Shown: positions 15,184 to 24,400 of the stretch, in pieces | Position numbering within the stretch: the first letter of the stretch is position 1 | Layout: the number at the start of each line of letters is the position of its first letter | NCBI GenBank assembly: GCA_025352665.1 | Contig: JANXSM010000015.1 | Coordinates: 1-34,553 of the forward strand | Direction: 5' to 3' | DNA: 34,553 nt | From: Rhodospirillales bacterium | GTDB lineage: Bacteria; Pseudomonadota; Alphaproteobacteria; Acetobacterales; Acetobacteraceae | Position numbers and translations under genes: made by a program | Notes under the pieces: generated by a model | Told to the model about the DNA's origin: nothing | Databases searched by the model: none | What the model saw: the letters and a program-made list of their open reading frames with translations, nothing else

Positions 15184-16386
15184 ATGGCTGTCCATAGCGT
15201 CAAAACCTATGCCGAGGCGGAGGAACTGCTCCGCCGCGACGATCTGCGCCAGGGCCTCTATGACGAGGGCGCGGTGCTGATGGAGAAGGTGCTGGTCAAC
15301 TTGCACGGCGCCGAGCACCGCGCCCGGCGCATGGTGGAGGCCAAGGTGTTCCGGCGGGACGTGTTCTTCGCCTACGAGCAGAAGATCTTCCCGCACACCA
15401 TCGCCGAGACCCTGGCGCCGTTCCTGGTCGACGGCTGCTGCGACCTTGTCGATTTCGGCAACCGGGTGATGCTGAATCTCACCGCGGATTTCTCCGGCAT
15501 CGACCGACCGGAGCGCAGCGCCGCCGAAACCGCCACCCTGCTCGGCCTGCTGCGCAGCTTCGGCAAAGCGGCGACGCTCGGCCAGGCCACTGGAGACCGC
15601 GAGGCGATCCGGGCCGAGGTGCGTGACAGCCTGAAATTGTTCGACGACGCGTTCTTCACCCCCTCGATGCAACGCCGCCAGGCGTTGATCGAGGCGGGAG
15701 ACGAGCTGCCGCGTGACGTGCTGACCGTGCTGCTGCAGTTCCGCTCGGAGTTGCCCGACAGCACGCACGACACGTTGATGAAGGAGCTCGCCTTCTATCT
15801 GCTCGCCGGCGCCTTCACCTCGGTGCATTCCATGACCGATGCGATGCACGAGCTGTTCGTGTGGCAGACGGCAAATCCGGATCAGGCCGCGCGCGTGCTG
15901 GCGGACCCCGTCTTCGCACAAAGCTGCGTGATGGAAAGCACGCGGCTGCACCCGTCCAGCGCCGTCGCCTGCCGTAGACCGACCGGCACGGCCGAGATGC
16001 CCGCGGTGGGTCTGGTGGGGCCGGAGGACGTGCTGATGATCGATCTTCTCGCCGCCAATCAGGACGTCTCGCGGTTCGGCGCGGATGCCGCAGCCTTTCG
16101 CCCGGGCCGCGAGACCGTGGGCAATGTCGGCCCGTACGGATTGTCGTTCGGGATGGGTGCGCATGCCTGCATCGGCCGCAACCTGGCCGCTGGCGCGCTG
16201 CCGCGCGGCACCGTTGACCCCGCAGCCCATCATTACGGCACCATCACGCTGCTGGTGCTGGCACTGCTTCGCCATGGTGCGCGGCCCGATCCGGCCGACC
16301 CCGCGAGGCAGGACGCCTCGATCACCCGCCTGAAATGGGCGCGCTATCCGGTTCTGTTCAATCCGCCGCAGCAAGACGGCCCGTAA
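15184..16386 (+). CDS. Cytochrome P450 (B), paralogue of P450 A
   Basis: A 400-residue soluble P450. The K-helix ESTR is at 251-254 and the heme loop FGMGAHACIG has Cys329. The I-helix motif is AGAFTS (208-213): Thr212 is present, but the acid is Phe211. As in P450 A, GRNL is followed by a polar insert (AAGALPRGTVDPAAHHYG) before the hydrophobic L-helix, and the C-terminus ends in RLKWARYPVLF-type sequence. N-terminal similarity to P450 A is strong (DDLRQGLYDEGAVLM against KDLRQSLYDAGAVIM), so the two arose by duplication. It lies 34 bases after amidohydrolase 2 and 12 before the binding-protein gene. Electron donors are not encoded nearby. Confidence 0.92.
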   Translation: MAVHSVKTYAEAEELLRRDDLRQGLYDEGAVLMEKVLVNLHGAEHRARRMVEAKVFRRDVFFAYEQKIFPHTIAETLAPFLVDGCCDLVDFGNRVMLNLTADFSGIDRPERSAAETATLLGLLRSFGKAATLGQATGDREAIRAEVRDSLKLFDDAFFTPSMQRRQALIEAGDELPRDVLTVLLQFRSELPDSTHDTLMKELAFYLLAGAFTSVHSMTDAMHELFVWQTANPDQAARVLADPVFAQSCVMESTRLHPSSAVACRRPTGTAEMPAVGLVGPEDVLMIDLLAANQDVSRFGADAAAFRPGRETVGNVGPYGLSFGMGAHACIGRNLAAGALPRGTVDPAAHHYGTITLLVLALLRHGARPDPADPARQDASITRLKWARYPVLFNPPQQDGP

Positions 16387-16398
16387 AGGAATTTTCGC

Positions 16399-17511
16399 AT
16401 GCGCATGTCACTCGCAGCCCTGGCGCTGCTGCTGGCGCCACTCACGGCGCACGCCGAGGAGTTCATCCTCGGCGCGCCGCTCTCGCTGACCGGCACCTAC
16501 GGCTATATCGGGCCGGACGTGCAGAAGGGCATGATGCAGGCGATCGAGGAGATCAATGCCAGCGGTGGCGCCGGTGCCGGGCGCACCTTGAAGCTGATCG
16601 TGGAAGACGACGGCAGCGACCGCAACCAGTCCATCACCCTCGCCCGGCGCATGGCGCAGCGTGACAACGCGCTGGCGATCGTCGGGCCGAATTCCACCGT
16701 GACCGCCCTGGCCGTGGCACCTGTGGTCAACGACCTCAAGATCCCCATGCTGGGTATCGCGGTGTCATCGGCAGTGACGCAGGCGGGACCTTGGTCGTTT
16801 CACGTAATGGCGCCGCCGAACCTGCTGATGACGGGGCTTGCGAAATACACCATGGACAAACTCAAGCCCAAGACCGTGCTGACCGTCGCCGGGCGCGACA
16901 ACGAAGGGGCCGTGGCGCAGATCAAGGCGGCGCGCGCCTATTTCGAAGGAAAGACGACTTTGCTGCCGGAGGAATCGGCGCTGATGTCCGAAACCAATTT
17001 CTCCGCCCTCGCCACCAAGATAGCCAGCTTCAAGCCAGATGTGGTGATGATCGCCATGGCCGACGCCAACGCCGCCAGCCTGATCGTGCAATGCCGTGAG
17101 GCCGGGGTGGACGAGAGCACGAAATTCGTCGGCAACAACGCCCAGGCCTCACCGAGCTTCATCAGCATTGGCGGAGCCGCCGTCGAAGGCGCGTTCATGG
17201 CAGCCGACGCGTTTCCGCAGGCACGGCAAGACGCGACGGCCGTGAAATTCATGGCCGACTACCAGGCCCGCAACAAGGCGGCGCCGTCTCAGTGGTCGGC
17301 CATGGGCTACACCATGATCCGCATCATGGCCCGTGCCATCGCCGCCACAGCCACACCGACGCGCGACGGCGTACGCGAGGCACTCGGCAAGGTTCAGGGC
17401 GTGGAAACCCTGCTCGGCCGCGACAGCTTCAGCTTCGATGCGGCCCGCGAGCCAAGCTACGAACCGCTGGTTCTGACTGTGAAGAACGGCGCCTTCCAAC
17501 TGGCCCCGTAG
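16399..17511 (+). CDS. ABC transporter substrate-binding protein, LivK/Peripla_BP_6 type (B)
   Basis: A 370-residue periplasmic binding protein with a signal peptide (about residues 1-19, cleavage after AHA) and a mature start EEFILGAPLSLTGTYGYIG. It has the HAAT-family first-lobe features (EINASGG, ITLARRM, IVGPNSTV). AAAGGAA upstream is the ribosome binding site; ATG at 16405 is an alternative start. There are no permease or ATPase genes in this rightward operon, so it most likely delivers to the LivHMGF-type transporter encoded divergently. Two receptors would let one channel accept two ligands, such as a parent compound and a breakdown product. Confidence 0.92.
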   Translation: MRMSLAALALLLAPLTAHAEEFILGAPLSLTGTYGYIGPDVQKGMMQAIEEINASGGAGAGRTLKLIVEDDGSDRNQSITLARRMAQRDNALAIVGPNSTVTALAVAPVVNDLKIPMLGIAVSSAVTQAGPWSFHVMAPPNLLMTGLAKYTMDKLKPKTVLTVAGRDNEGAVAQIKAARAYFEGKTTLLPEESALMSETNFSALATKIASFKPDVVMIAMADANAASLIVQCREAGVDESTKFVGNNAQASPSFISIGGAAVEGAFMAADAFPQARQDATAVKFMADYQARNKAAPSQWSAMGYTMIRIMARAIAATATPTRDGVREALGKVQGVETLLGRDSFSFDAAREPSYEPLVLTVKNGAFQLAP

Positions 17512-17519
17512 GAGCTCCA

Positions 17520-18086
17520 ATGACCGAGATGTCAGACTTGCTGGCCCGCGTCGAGAAACTCGAGGCGCGCGCCGAGATCGCCGAACTCGTCAGCGCCTAC
17601 GCGATCGCCTGCGACGACCACGACATGCCACGTCTCATGAGCCTGTTCACCGATGATGCGGTTCTGGACTCGCCCAGCGGCCTTATGCACGCCATCGGCA
17701 AGCCTGCGATCGATGCGCTGTTCATCGCAACCTTCAAGATCCGCGGCCCGGCGTTTCACTGGACCCATGACCATTTTGTTCGCTTCGATCGCGGTCCCGA
17801 CGAAGCCAGCGGCCTTGTGTTGGCCCATGCCGAGACGTCGCCGAACAACGAGGTCAGCCTTGCTGCCATGCGCTATGCGGATGTTTATCGCAGGGTAGGC
17901 GGGCGCTGGCTGTTTGCACGGCGGCAAATCAACTTTCTCTATTACGTGCCAGCCAAGGATTACCTGCAAAGTCTTACCACGCCCGCGCGCATCACCGTCT
18001 CTGGCCGGTCGTTGTCGGCGGATTATCCTGAACGGACCGACGCCTGGAGGGCGTTCGACCTTGACCACGACGTAAAGGAACGGTGA
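17520..18086 (+). CDS. NTF2/SnoaL-like protein
   Basis: A 188-residue protein with the SnoaL/NTF2-like start LEARAEIAELVSAYAIACDDHD, then LFTDDAVLDSPSG and a C-terminal sheet with YADVYRRVGGRWLFARRQINFLY. Proteins of this fold act as isomerases, dehydratases or hydrolases, or serve as beta subunits of ring-hydroxylating dioxygenases. Its stop overlaps the Rieske alpha-subunit start (TGATG), so a beta-subunit-like role or action on the Rieske product is attractive, but the sequence looks more SnoaL_4-like than a true Ring_hydroxyl_B subunit. The start at 17520 is chosen for the GGAG seven bases before it, nine bases after the binding-protein gene; a longer in-frame reading to 17292 overlaps that gene and is rejected. 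Confidence 0.82.
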   Translation: MTEMSDLLARVEKLEARAEIAELVSAYAIACDDHDMPRLMSLFTDDAVLDSPSGLMHAIGKPAIDALFIATFKIRGPAFHWTHDHFVRFDRGPDEASGLVLAHAETSPNNEVSLAAMRYADVYRRVGGRWLFARRQINFLYYVPAKDYLQSLTTPARITVSGRSLSADYPERTDAWRAFDLDHDVKER

Positions 18087-19231
18087 TGACCGACGCCATC
18101 GATTTCGCAGCGCTGACCCGCCGTGCGGTTGCCAACGTCGCCGCCCGCACCACTGACCAGGCGGAGGGCACCATGGCGCTTCCGGTCGAGGCCTATTTCG
18201 AACCGGAGCGGTATCGGCGCGAGGTGGAGCACATCTTCCACCGCCTGCCGCTGGCCGTGGCACTGAGCCTGGAGATCGCAGCGCCCGGCAGCTATGTCGC
18301 GCGCACGATCATGGGCGTGCCTGTGCTGCTGGCCCGCGCCGAGGACGGAGTGGTGCGTGCCTTCATCAATGTATGCCGCCACCGTGGGGCTCCGGTGTGC
18401 GAACCCGGCGCCGGATCGCGCAAGCGGTTCCTATGCCCGTATCACGCCTGGTCCTATGACCTGACCGGCGCGTTGGACAACGTGTATGGCGAAACCACCT
18501 TCGGCGAAATCGACCGCAGTGCGTTGTCGCTGACCCCACTTGCCTGCGCCGAGCGAGCCGGGCTGATCTGGATATCGCTGAAGCCCGGCGCCACGTTCGA
18601 CATCGACCAGTGGCTCGGCGATTTCGTGGGGCAGCTTGAGGCGCTCGATCTCGACAATTGGCATATCTATGAGCGTCGTGAAATCGACGGCCCCGGCTGG
18701 AAGGTGGCGTGGGACGGATATCTGGAGGGCTACCATCAATCCGCCCTGCACCCGAACACGGTGGGCAAGAACACCATCGGGAACATGATGCTGGTGGACG
18801 CCTACGGCCCGCACCAGCGCATTGTGTTCGGCCGCAAGACGCTGGCCGGGCTGGTGGGAAAGCCGGAATCTGAATGGGACATGACCGGCCACATCCGGCT
18901 GATCCACTCGGCGTTTCCCAATCTTTCGATCTCGGGCGTGCTGGGCGACCACGCCCTGGTCTCGCAGCTGTACCCAGGCCCGACGCCTGACCGCTCGCTC
19001 ACGGTGCAAACCATGTTGTGCCGAGAGAAACCAACAACGGAGGCGCAGGCGGCGGCGAACCGGCTGTTCAGCGCCATGGTGCTGGAGGCGGTGGCAGAGG
19101 AGGATTACGCGGTCGGGTTCAAGATCCAGGACGGATTGGCGTCTGGCGGGAACCGGGAGTTCGTGTTCGGGCGCAACGAGCCGACGCTGCAGCATTACCA
19201 TCAATGGGTGGCGCGGTTCTCAGCCGGATAA
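18086..19231 (+). CDS. Rieske non-heme iron oxygenase, alpha subunit
   Basis: A 381-residue oxygenase large subunit. The Rieske [2Fe-2S] ligands are Cys97, His99, Cys117 and His120 (C-x-H-x17-C-x2-H). The mononuclear iron site is His217 and His222 (GYHQSALHP), with a likely third ligand at Asp340 in AEEDYAVGF. The bridging position three residues before the first His is Glu214 rather than Asp; Glu is found there in carnitine/choline-type Rieske monooxygenases such as CntA. The enzyme would hydroxylate or demethylate its substrate using electrons from a reductase that is not encoded here. It is the last gene of the rightward operon. The start is ATG at 18086; GTG at 18083 is possible. Confidence 0.92.
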   Translation: MTDAIDFAALTRRAVANVAARTTDQAEGTMALPVEAYFEPERYRREVEHIFHRLPLAVALSLEIAAPGSYVARTIMGVPVLLARAEDGVVRAFINVCRHRGAPVCEPGAGSRKRFLCPYHAWSYDLTGALDNVYGETTFGEIDRSALSLTPLACAERAGLIWISLKPGATFDIDQWLGDFVGQLEALDLDNWHIYERREIDGPGWKVAWDGYLEGYHQSALHPNTVGKNTIGNMMLVDAYGPHQRIVFGRKTLAGLVGKPESEWDMTGHIRLIHSAFPNLSISGVLGDHALVSQLYPGPTPDRSLTVQTMLCREKPTTEAQAAANRLFSAMVLEAVAEEDYAVGFKIQDGLASGGNREFVFGRNEPTLQHYHQWVARFSAG

Positions 19232-19251
19232 TACCAGCCCGCCTTGAGGTT

Positions 19252-19270
19252 GACACATGAAGAATGTGTC
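19252..19270. terminator. Hairpin after the Rieske gene
   Basis: GACACAT (19252-19258) pairs perfectly with ATGTGTC (19264-19270) over a five-base loop, 20 bases after the Rieske stop and before the convergent esterase end. There is no T-run, so it may be a weak or Rho-assisted terminator or a protein site. Confidence 0.4.
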
Positions 19271-19326
19271 GACTGCGATTTGGCATGAATCGTATTTTGC
19301 GCGTCGCCGCCGGCCAGCCCCGTCCA

Positions 19327-20631
19327 TCAACGGCCGAGGCCGATGCGGAAGGCGATGCACCAGTTCATCAGCGGGTAGGGCTTGCCGACCAGTTCCGGGA
19401 TGTTCGCTGAGGGCCAGTGGCCGGGGGCGTATTCGTAGTGGTCCTGGGCCGTGGCCGTTTCGCTGTCGTGCAGGTTGCCGGTGCCGTGGTGGAAGGCGTC
19501 GGCGTAGCGGATGGTACAGCCGGGGCCGGCGGGGCGGGCCAGGTGCAGGATGACCTGGGTGGGGCGCAGTTCGACCTGGGTGATGTCGATGCGGCCTTCG
19601 TGGTCCAGTGCTGTGAAACCGCGGTCGTCCCACAAATGGCGGGTGTGGCCGAGATGGGCGGCGCCCCACGCGAGTGGCGGGGCGGGGACGTGGAAGTCGA
19701 TGCGGATGGTGCTTTCGTGCAGCAGGGCTGCGCGCGGATGCAGGGGTTGCCAGTCTTCGCCCAAGGTCAACACCTTGTGCATGATGCGGCCGAACTGGGC
19801 GCCGAGCCAGCGGTAGCCGTTGGCATCGAGATGGCCGCCTTTGTCGGTGACGGGATAGACGGGGCCGACCAGAAACACACGGCGGTTTTCGCGGGCGATC
19901 TCGAACTGCGCCTGCGCGATGCTGAGGTCCTCCGAGCTGTAGGCGCCGCCGGTCTGGTGGGTGAACACGGCGGGTTTTGCCGACTGGCGGGCGATGCCGC
20001 TGGTGATGTCCGTGTCGAAATCGTCCAGGAAACGACTGAACAATGCCTTGTAGGCCTGGGTGCCGGCGGTGGCGCCGCCGAGCGCCCAGGCGTTGTTTTC
20101 GCCTTGCAGCATGATCAGCGCGGCGATGGCGTAGTCGCCCTGGGCGAGGTCGCGGGCGAGGCGGGCGCAGTCGCGCAGGCGGTTGAACAGCTCGGGGTCG
20201 GCACCTTTGGACAGCGCCTCGAGGCTGCGGCCGCCGACGCCGGCCGAGCTTGCCAGCAGGCGTCGTGGCGGGACCATGGTGCGCAGGCGGGCGCGCCATT
20301 CGAACAGCGCTGCCTGCAGCACGGTTTCGCCGAGCACGATCTGGTCGGGTGGCAGGCTGGCCACCGTTTCGAGGGACAGGTGGTGGCCGTCGAGGCTTTC
20401 GTTGGTGGCGATCAGCGGCTGGAAGATTGCGGATCCCTGTGGGGTCCAGACCGATGCCTGTTCGTGGACGGGGCGCACGCTAGAGCCGAGCATGAGGTTG
20501 TCGTGATGGGACTTTGTCGAGAGCGCCGGAGCACCTTCCCAGCCGGAGGAGAGCGACTGGCCGTAGGCGATGACGTGGTTGATGGCGCGGTCGGCCGCAG
20601 CGAGCGTGCCCGGCGGCAGGTAGGCGCTCAT
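19327..20631 (-). CDS. SGNH-type esterase, sialate O-acetylesterase-like (SASA/DUF303)
   Basis: A 434-residue protein with the GQS nucleophile motif (IAYGQSLSSG, Ser26), a central MLQGENNAW (family QGE block) and a later GGHLDANGYRWLGAQF that supplies the Asp/His-type block. These match carbohydrate or acetyl esterases of the SASA/DUF303 group. No signal peptide is visible, so it is probably cytoplasmic. The last 150 residues form an additional beta-rich region (FHVPAPPLAWG, VELRPTQVILHL) not needed for the SGNH core. It ends the leftward group with the HAD and AsmA-like genes (22-base gap to the HAD gene). The ribosome binding site is weak, so the start is moderately sure. Substrate unknown. 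Confidence 0.75.
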   Translation of the reverse strand: MSAYLPPGTLAAADRAINHVIAYGQSLSSGWEGAPALSTKSHHDNLMLGSSVRPVHEQASVWTPQGSAIFQPLIATNESLDGHHLSLETVASLPPDQIVLGETVLQAALFEWRARLRTMVPPRRLLASSAGVGGRSLEALSKGADPELFNRLRDCARLARDLAQGDYAIAALIMLQGENNAWALGGATAGTQAYKALFSRFLDDFDTDITSGIARQSAKPAVFTHQTGGAYSSEDLSIAQAQFEIARENRRVFLVGPVYPVTDKGGHLDANGYRWLGAQFGRIMHKVLTLGEDWQPLHPRAALLHESTIRIDFHVPAPPLAWGAAHLGHTRHLWDDRGFTALDHEGRIDITQVELRPTQVILHLARPAGPGCTIRYADAFHHGTGNLHDSETATAQDHYEYAPGHWPSANIPELVGKPYPLMNWCIAFRIGLGR

Positions 20632-20653
20632 GCCGGTGCGCCGCTAAAGCGGC

Positions 20654-21361
20654 TCATGCCCCGAGTTGGCTCGCGAGATCGCCGATGTCGGTCGCCACGA
20701 TGTCCCAGTCGCTGAGAGCCGTGGTGTCGTGGGTTTGGTGGGGACCGTATTCTGTGGGGCGGGCGAAGAAGCCAGTGCGCAGGCCGAGGGCGCGGGCGGC
20801 GGCAAGGTCGTAGTTATGGGCGGCGGCCAACATCACCTGGCCGGGCTGCAGGCGTAGCAGGGCGCAGGCGCCGAGATAGACCTCGGGGTCTGGCTTGAAG
20901 TGGTGGAAGGTCTCCGAGCCGAACACCACGTCCCACGGCAGGCCGGCGAACTTGGCGAGGTTGACCAGCAGCGCGATGTTGCCGTTGGACAGCGGGCCGA
21001 TGATGAATCGCTGCTTGAGCCGGGTGAGGCCGGCGACGGTGTCGGGCCAGGGGTGCAGCCGGTGCCAGACGCGGGTGATGTGGTCGAGATCGGCTTCGCT
21101 GAGGCCGGGGATGGCGAATTGTGTGACCAGCGTTTCGAGCGAGCTGCGGTGCAGGTCGTCGAGCACGGTCCAGGGTTGTTGTCCCGTGCGTACTCGGTCC
21201 ATCGAGGGTTTGTAGGCGCCGCGCCAAGCGTCGGCGAAGGCGGTCCAGTCCACGGTGAGGCCGCGGGTGGCGCCGAATTCGGTGAGCTCTGCGATCAGGC
21301 TGGAGCGCCAGTCCACCACGGAGCCGAACGTGTCGAACAGGACGGCCTTGAGATTTTGCAT
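20654..21361 (-). CDS. Haloacid dehalogenase, type II (HAD superfamily)
   Basis: A 235-residue HAD hydrolase. Nucleophile Asp10 lies in LFDTFGSVVDW, motif II Ser125 in GPLSNGN, Lys156 in HHFKPDPE and Asp185 in AAAHNYDLAAARALGL. The AHNYDL sequence and overall length fit L-2-haloacid dehalogenases (which invert C2 and release halide), although Phe12 and Ser14 replace the more common Tyr and Thr of the first motif, so substrate choice may differ. The start at 21361 has GGAGG eight bases upstream; ATG at 21376 is in frame but lacks one. It lies 53 bases after the AsmA-like gene on the same strand. Confidence 0.85.
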   Translation of the reverse strand: MQNLKAVLFDTFGSVVDWRSSLIAELTEFGATRGLTVDWTAFADAWRGAYKPSMDRVRTGQQPWTVLDDLHRSSLETLVTQFAIPGLSEADLDHITRVWHRLHPWPDTVAGLTRLKQRFIIGPLSNGNIALLVNLAKFAGLPWDVVFGSETFHHFKPDPEVYLGACALLRLQPGQVMLAAAHNYDLAAARALGLRTGFFARPTEYGPHQTHDTTALSDWDIVATDIGDLASQLGA

Positions 21362-21414
21362 GTCGTGCCTCCGCAATCGTTGCCTTCATGGCCCGCCACC
21401 CGGCCTCGCGCAAG

Positions 21415-24400
21415 CTACCGCTTGCTGTTGGTCTGGCCGGCGGCGGGGGCAGCGGGGCCGTCGAAGATGCCGAACAGGCCGCGCAGAAACCCAGGGGTGA
21501 GGGCGGCCAGCGGGTTGACGCTGACGGAGGGGTCGGCGAGCGGGCCGTTGATGGTGTAGGTGGCCGCGAACAAGCCGCCGCCGGTCTCAGGGCTGAACAG
21601 TCTGCCCACCAGCGGCACGCGGCCGAGCAGCGTGTTGAAGAAATAGGCCGGCACGATGGTGCCTTCGATGGCCGCCGTCTGGCGGCGCAGGTCGATGCGG
21701 CCCTTGGCGGTCATGCCGAGCGAGGCGCTGTAGGCCCGCGCCTCGCTCAGGGTCAGCTGCTCGTTCTGGAGCGAGAACGGCGCCACCAGCCGGTCGAAGC
21801 CCAGCCCCGGGCCACGGGCCAGCTCGACCAGGCCATAGAGCGACATCGCCTGCAGCAGGCGGCCGATGGCCGGTGCGTTCTGCATGCGAAAGCCGGTGAT
21901 CTCGGTCACGCCAGTCAGCGTGTGGGCGGGGGTGGTGTCGTCGTAGCGGGCGTTGAACTGCAAATGGCCACCGCGCATGTCCTCGATCACGTCCAAGGCG
22001 CTCAGCAGGCCGCCGGCGTCCTCCGCGGTGCCGGTCAGGTGGCGGCTGCCTTGCTGGGGCACCAGGGTGAGGGCGAAGGCGCCGTCGCCAACCCGCGCGT
22101 CGATCCGGCCGCCGGTGGTGACCAGGCCGTCGTTCTCGATGTGGGCGCTGACGCCGGTGATCTGGCGGCCTCGGTTCAGCACCACACGGTCGAGTGTGGC
22201 ATCGATGCTGAACGGAGTGCCGCGGATGTCGGTCTTGGCCGCGGGCTCGGGCTTTTCGGGGGCGTGGCGGTCCAGCACGGCGGTCAGGTCGAGGCTGGGT
22301 CCGGTCACGCGCACCCGGTAGGGCTGGCCGTCGCGGGCGGGGAAGCCGACCTCGCCGGTGACGTTGGTGGCATCGCCCACCAGCATTTTCTGGATGTGCA
22401 GCAGCGAGGGGCGGCCGCCTACCGCATCGGCGGTGGCCTCGATCGCAAGGCCCGGCGCCTGGGCGTGCACCCGGTCGATGCTGGTAATGCGGTCGTGGTC
22501 GAGGCGGAGGCGAACGCCGATATCGCCGGCCGAGCCTGCCGCTTTGCGCCAGCCTAGCTGGCTTGCGTCAAGGCCTGCGCGTTGCAGGTCGCCGGTGGCG
22601 GTGACAGTGCCGAAGCCGTCGCGCCGCTGGTTGAAGCCGACCTGGAGTGCGACCGGCCCGGTCAGCCGGCCTTGCGTGTCCAGGCCGAGCCTGGCCAGCT
22701 GTGGCGCCTCGACCTGGGCGTTGAGCTGCACGCGGGTGAGCACCTGGCTGGGCGGGCCCGGCTTGAAGTCCAACACCACGTCCAGCGCCGAGGGCAGGGT
22801 TGCGACATCGGCACGGCCTGCGACGTGCAGGCCGTCGTTGCTGACATCGACGTCGAAATTGCCGCGGTCGATGTCGCGGCCGGCGGCGACGGCGCCGAGA
22901 TGGGCCTGGGTGAGCTTGCCCACAGCGTGGATCGCGACGTTGTCCAGATCGACATCGTTCCTGAGCGGCATGTTGACGGTGAGGTTGGTGACCACCGTGC
23001 CGGCGGGATTGTTGAGCGGCAGCGGCCGGCGGTCGAGGATTTTGATCTTGGGGTTGTGCAGCAGGGTCACCACGTCTGCGAGCGGGCCGGCGATGTCCGA
23101 GTCGATGGCCATGAACTGGTCGTGCGCGGCAAGCCCGGTCAGGCGCACACGGGCGCGGCGGATGTTGAGATTGGTTCCGTTCTGGCGGCCGGCGGAGATC
23201 ATCACGTCGAGCGTGTCGGGGTCGACGAACACCAGTTTCGCCTCGCCATGCTCGATCGGCGGCACCGGGCGCAGCCACCAGGCGGTGACGTCGCTGGCGT
23301 CGATGCCGCCGGCGATGCTGGTCACCGTGGCGTCGGAGAAATCCTCGGGTGCGGTGAGGTTCAGCTCGACATGGCCGTTCGAGGCGCGACCGGCGGTGAT
23401 GTTCCGGGTGACCCAGGGCCTTGTGCCCGGGCCGCCCACACCGGCGGGCCACAGCACCGGCAGGTCGACGAAATCGGCGTGGTCGAGATCGACCACGATC
23501 CGGGCAGTGATCTTGCCTTGGGCGCGGGTGGCGGTGACGGCGGTGGTGATGGAGGTGGGGTCGGCGTCCGGACGTGCCGCGAGGCGCAGCGGGTCGATGC
23601 GCAGGTTGAGGCTGGTGGGCGTGGCGTCGGCCACCACATGCGCGCCCAGCACCGGCATGGTGCCTTCGCCGATATGGGCGGTGCCGGCGCCGATATCGGC
23701 GATGAGGGTGCCAGCGCGGGGGGCGAAATGCGCGTCCAGCGTCACGGTGCCGGACAGGGTCAGCGGCAGTTCGACGGCAGCCAAGGGTGCCAAACGGGCG
23801 GAAATGGCGGCGTAGCGGGCGGGCACCACCGGGGCGATGTTGATGGCGGCGACCAGGCCGCCCTGATTGGGCAGCAGGGCCAGGCGCGACCGGATTTTGA
23901 TCGGCGCGGCATCGCCGGTGGCGACGGCCAGTTCCACCTGTCCGCCGGCGGCCCCGCCAGGGGCACGGTTCAGGGTGAGGTCGAGCTCGGGCACGCGCCA
24001 GGTCAGGCCAAGCTGGCGATCATCGACCACGATCTGCGTGTCGTGAATGTGCAGCGACTGGAGTTGGCCGAGCATGTCGGAGAGCGTGTTGCCAGAGCCG
24101 GATGGCGCGGTGGGTGGGCTTGCCGGATCGAGCCTGACCGATCCGTCGGCGGCGCGGGTGAGGTGCAGGCGCAGGCCATCGACCTCGGCGGTGCGCGGGA
24201 CCAGCTGGCCTGCCAGCAGAGCGCGCGGGGCGAGGGTGATGGCCGCATGCGGCAGCACCATGCTTTGGCCGGCGTCGTCGTGCACCGCGATGTCGCCGAG
24301 TATCAACTGCAACGGCGCATCCATGCCGTGGCGCACGCCCTGCCAGGCCAGCGAAACGGTGCCGACCGAGGCATCGCCGCCCATCCAGGTGGTGGCTTGG

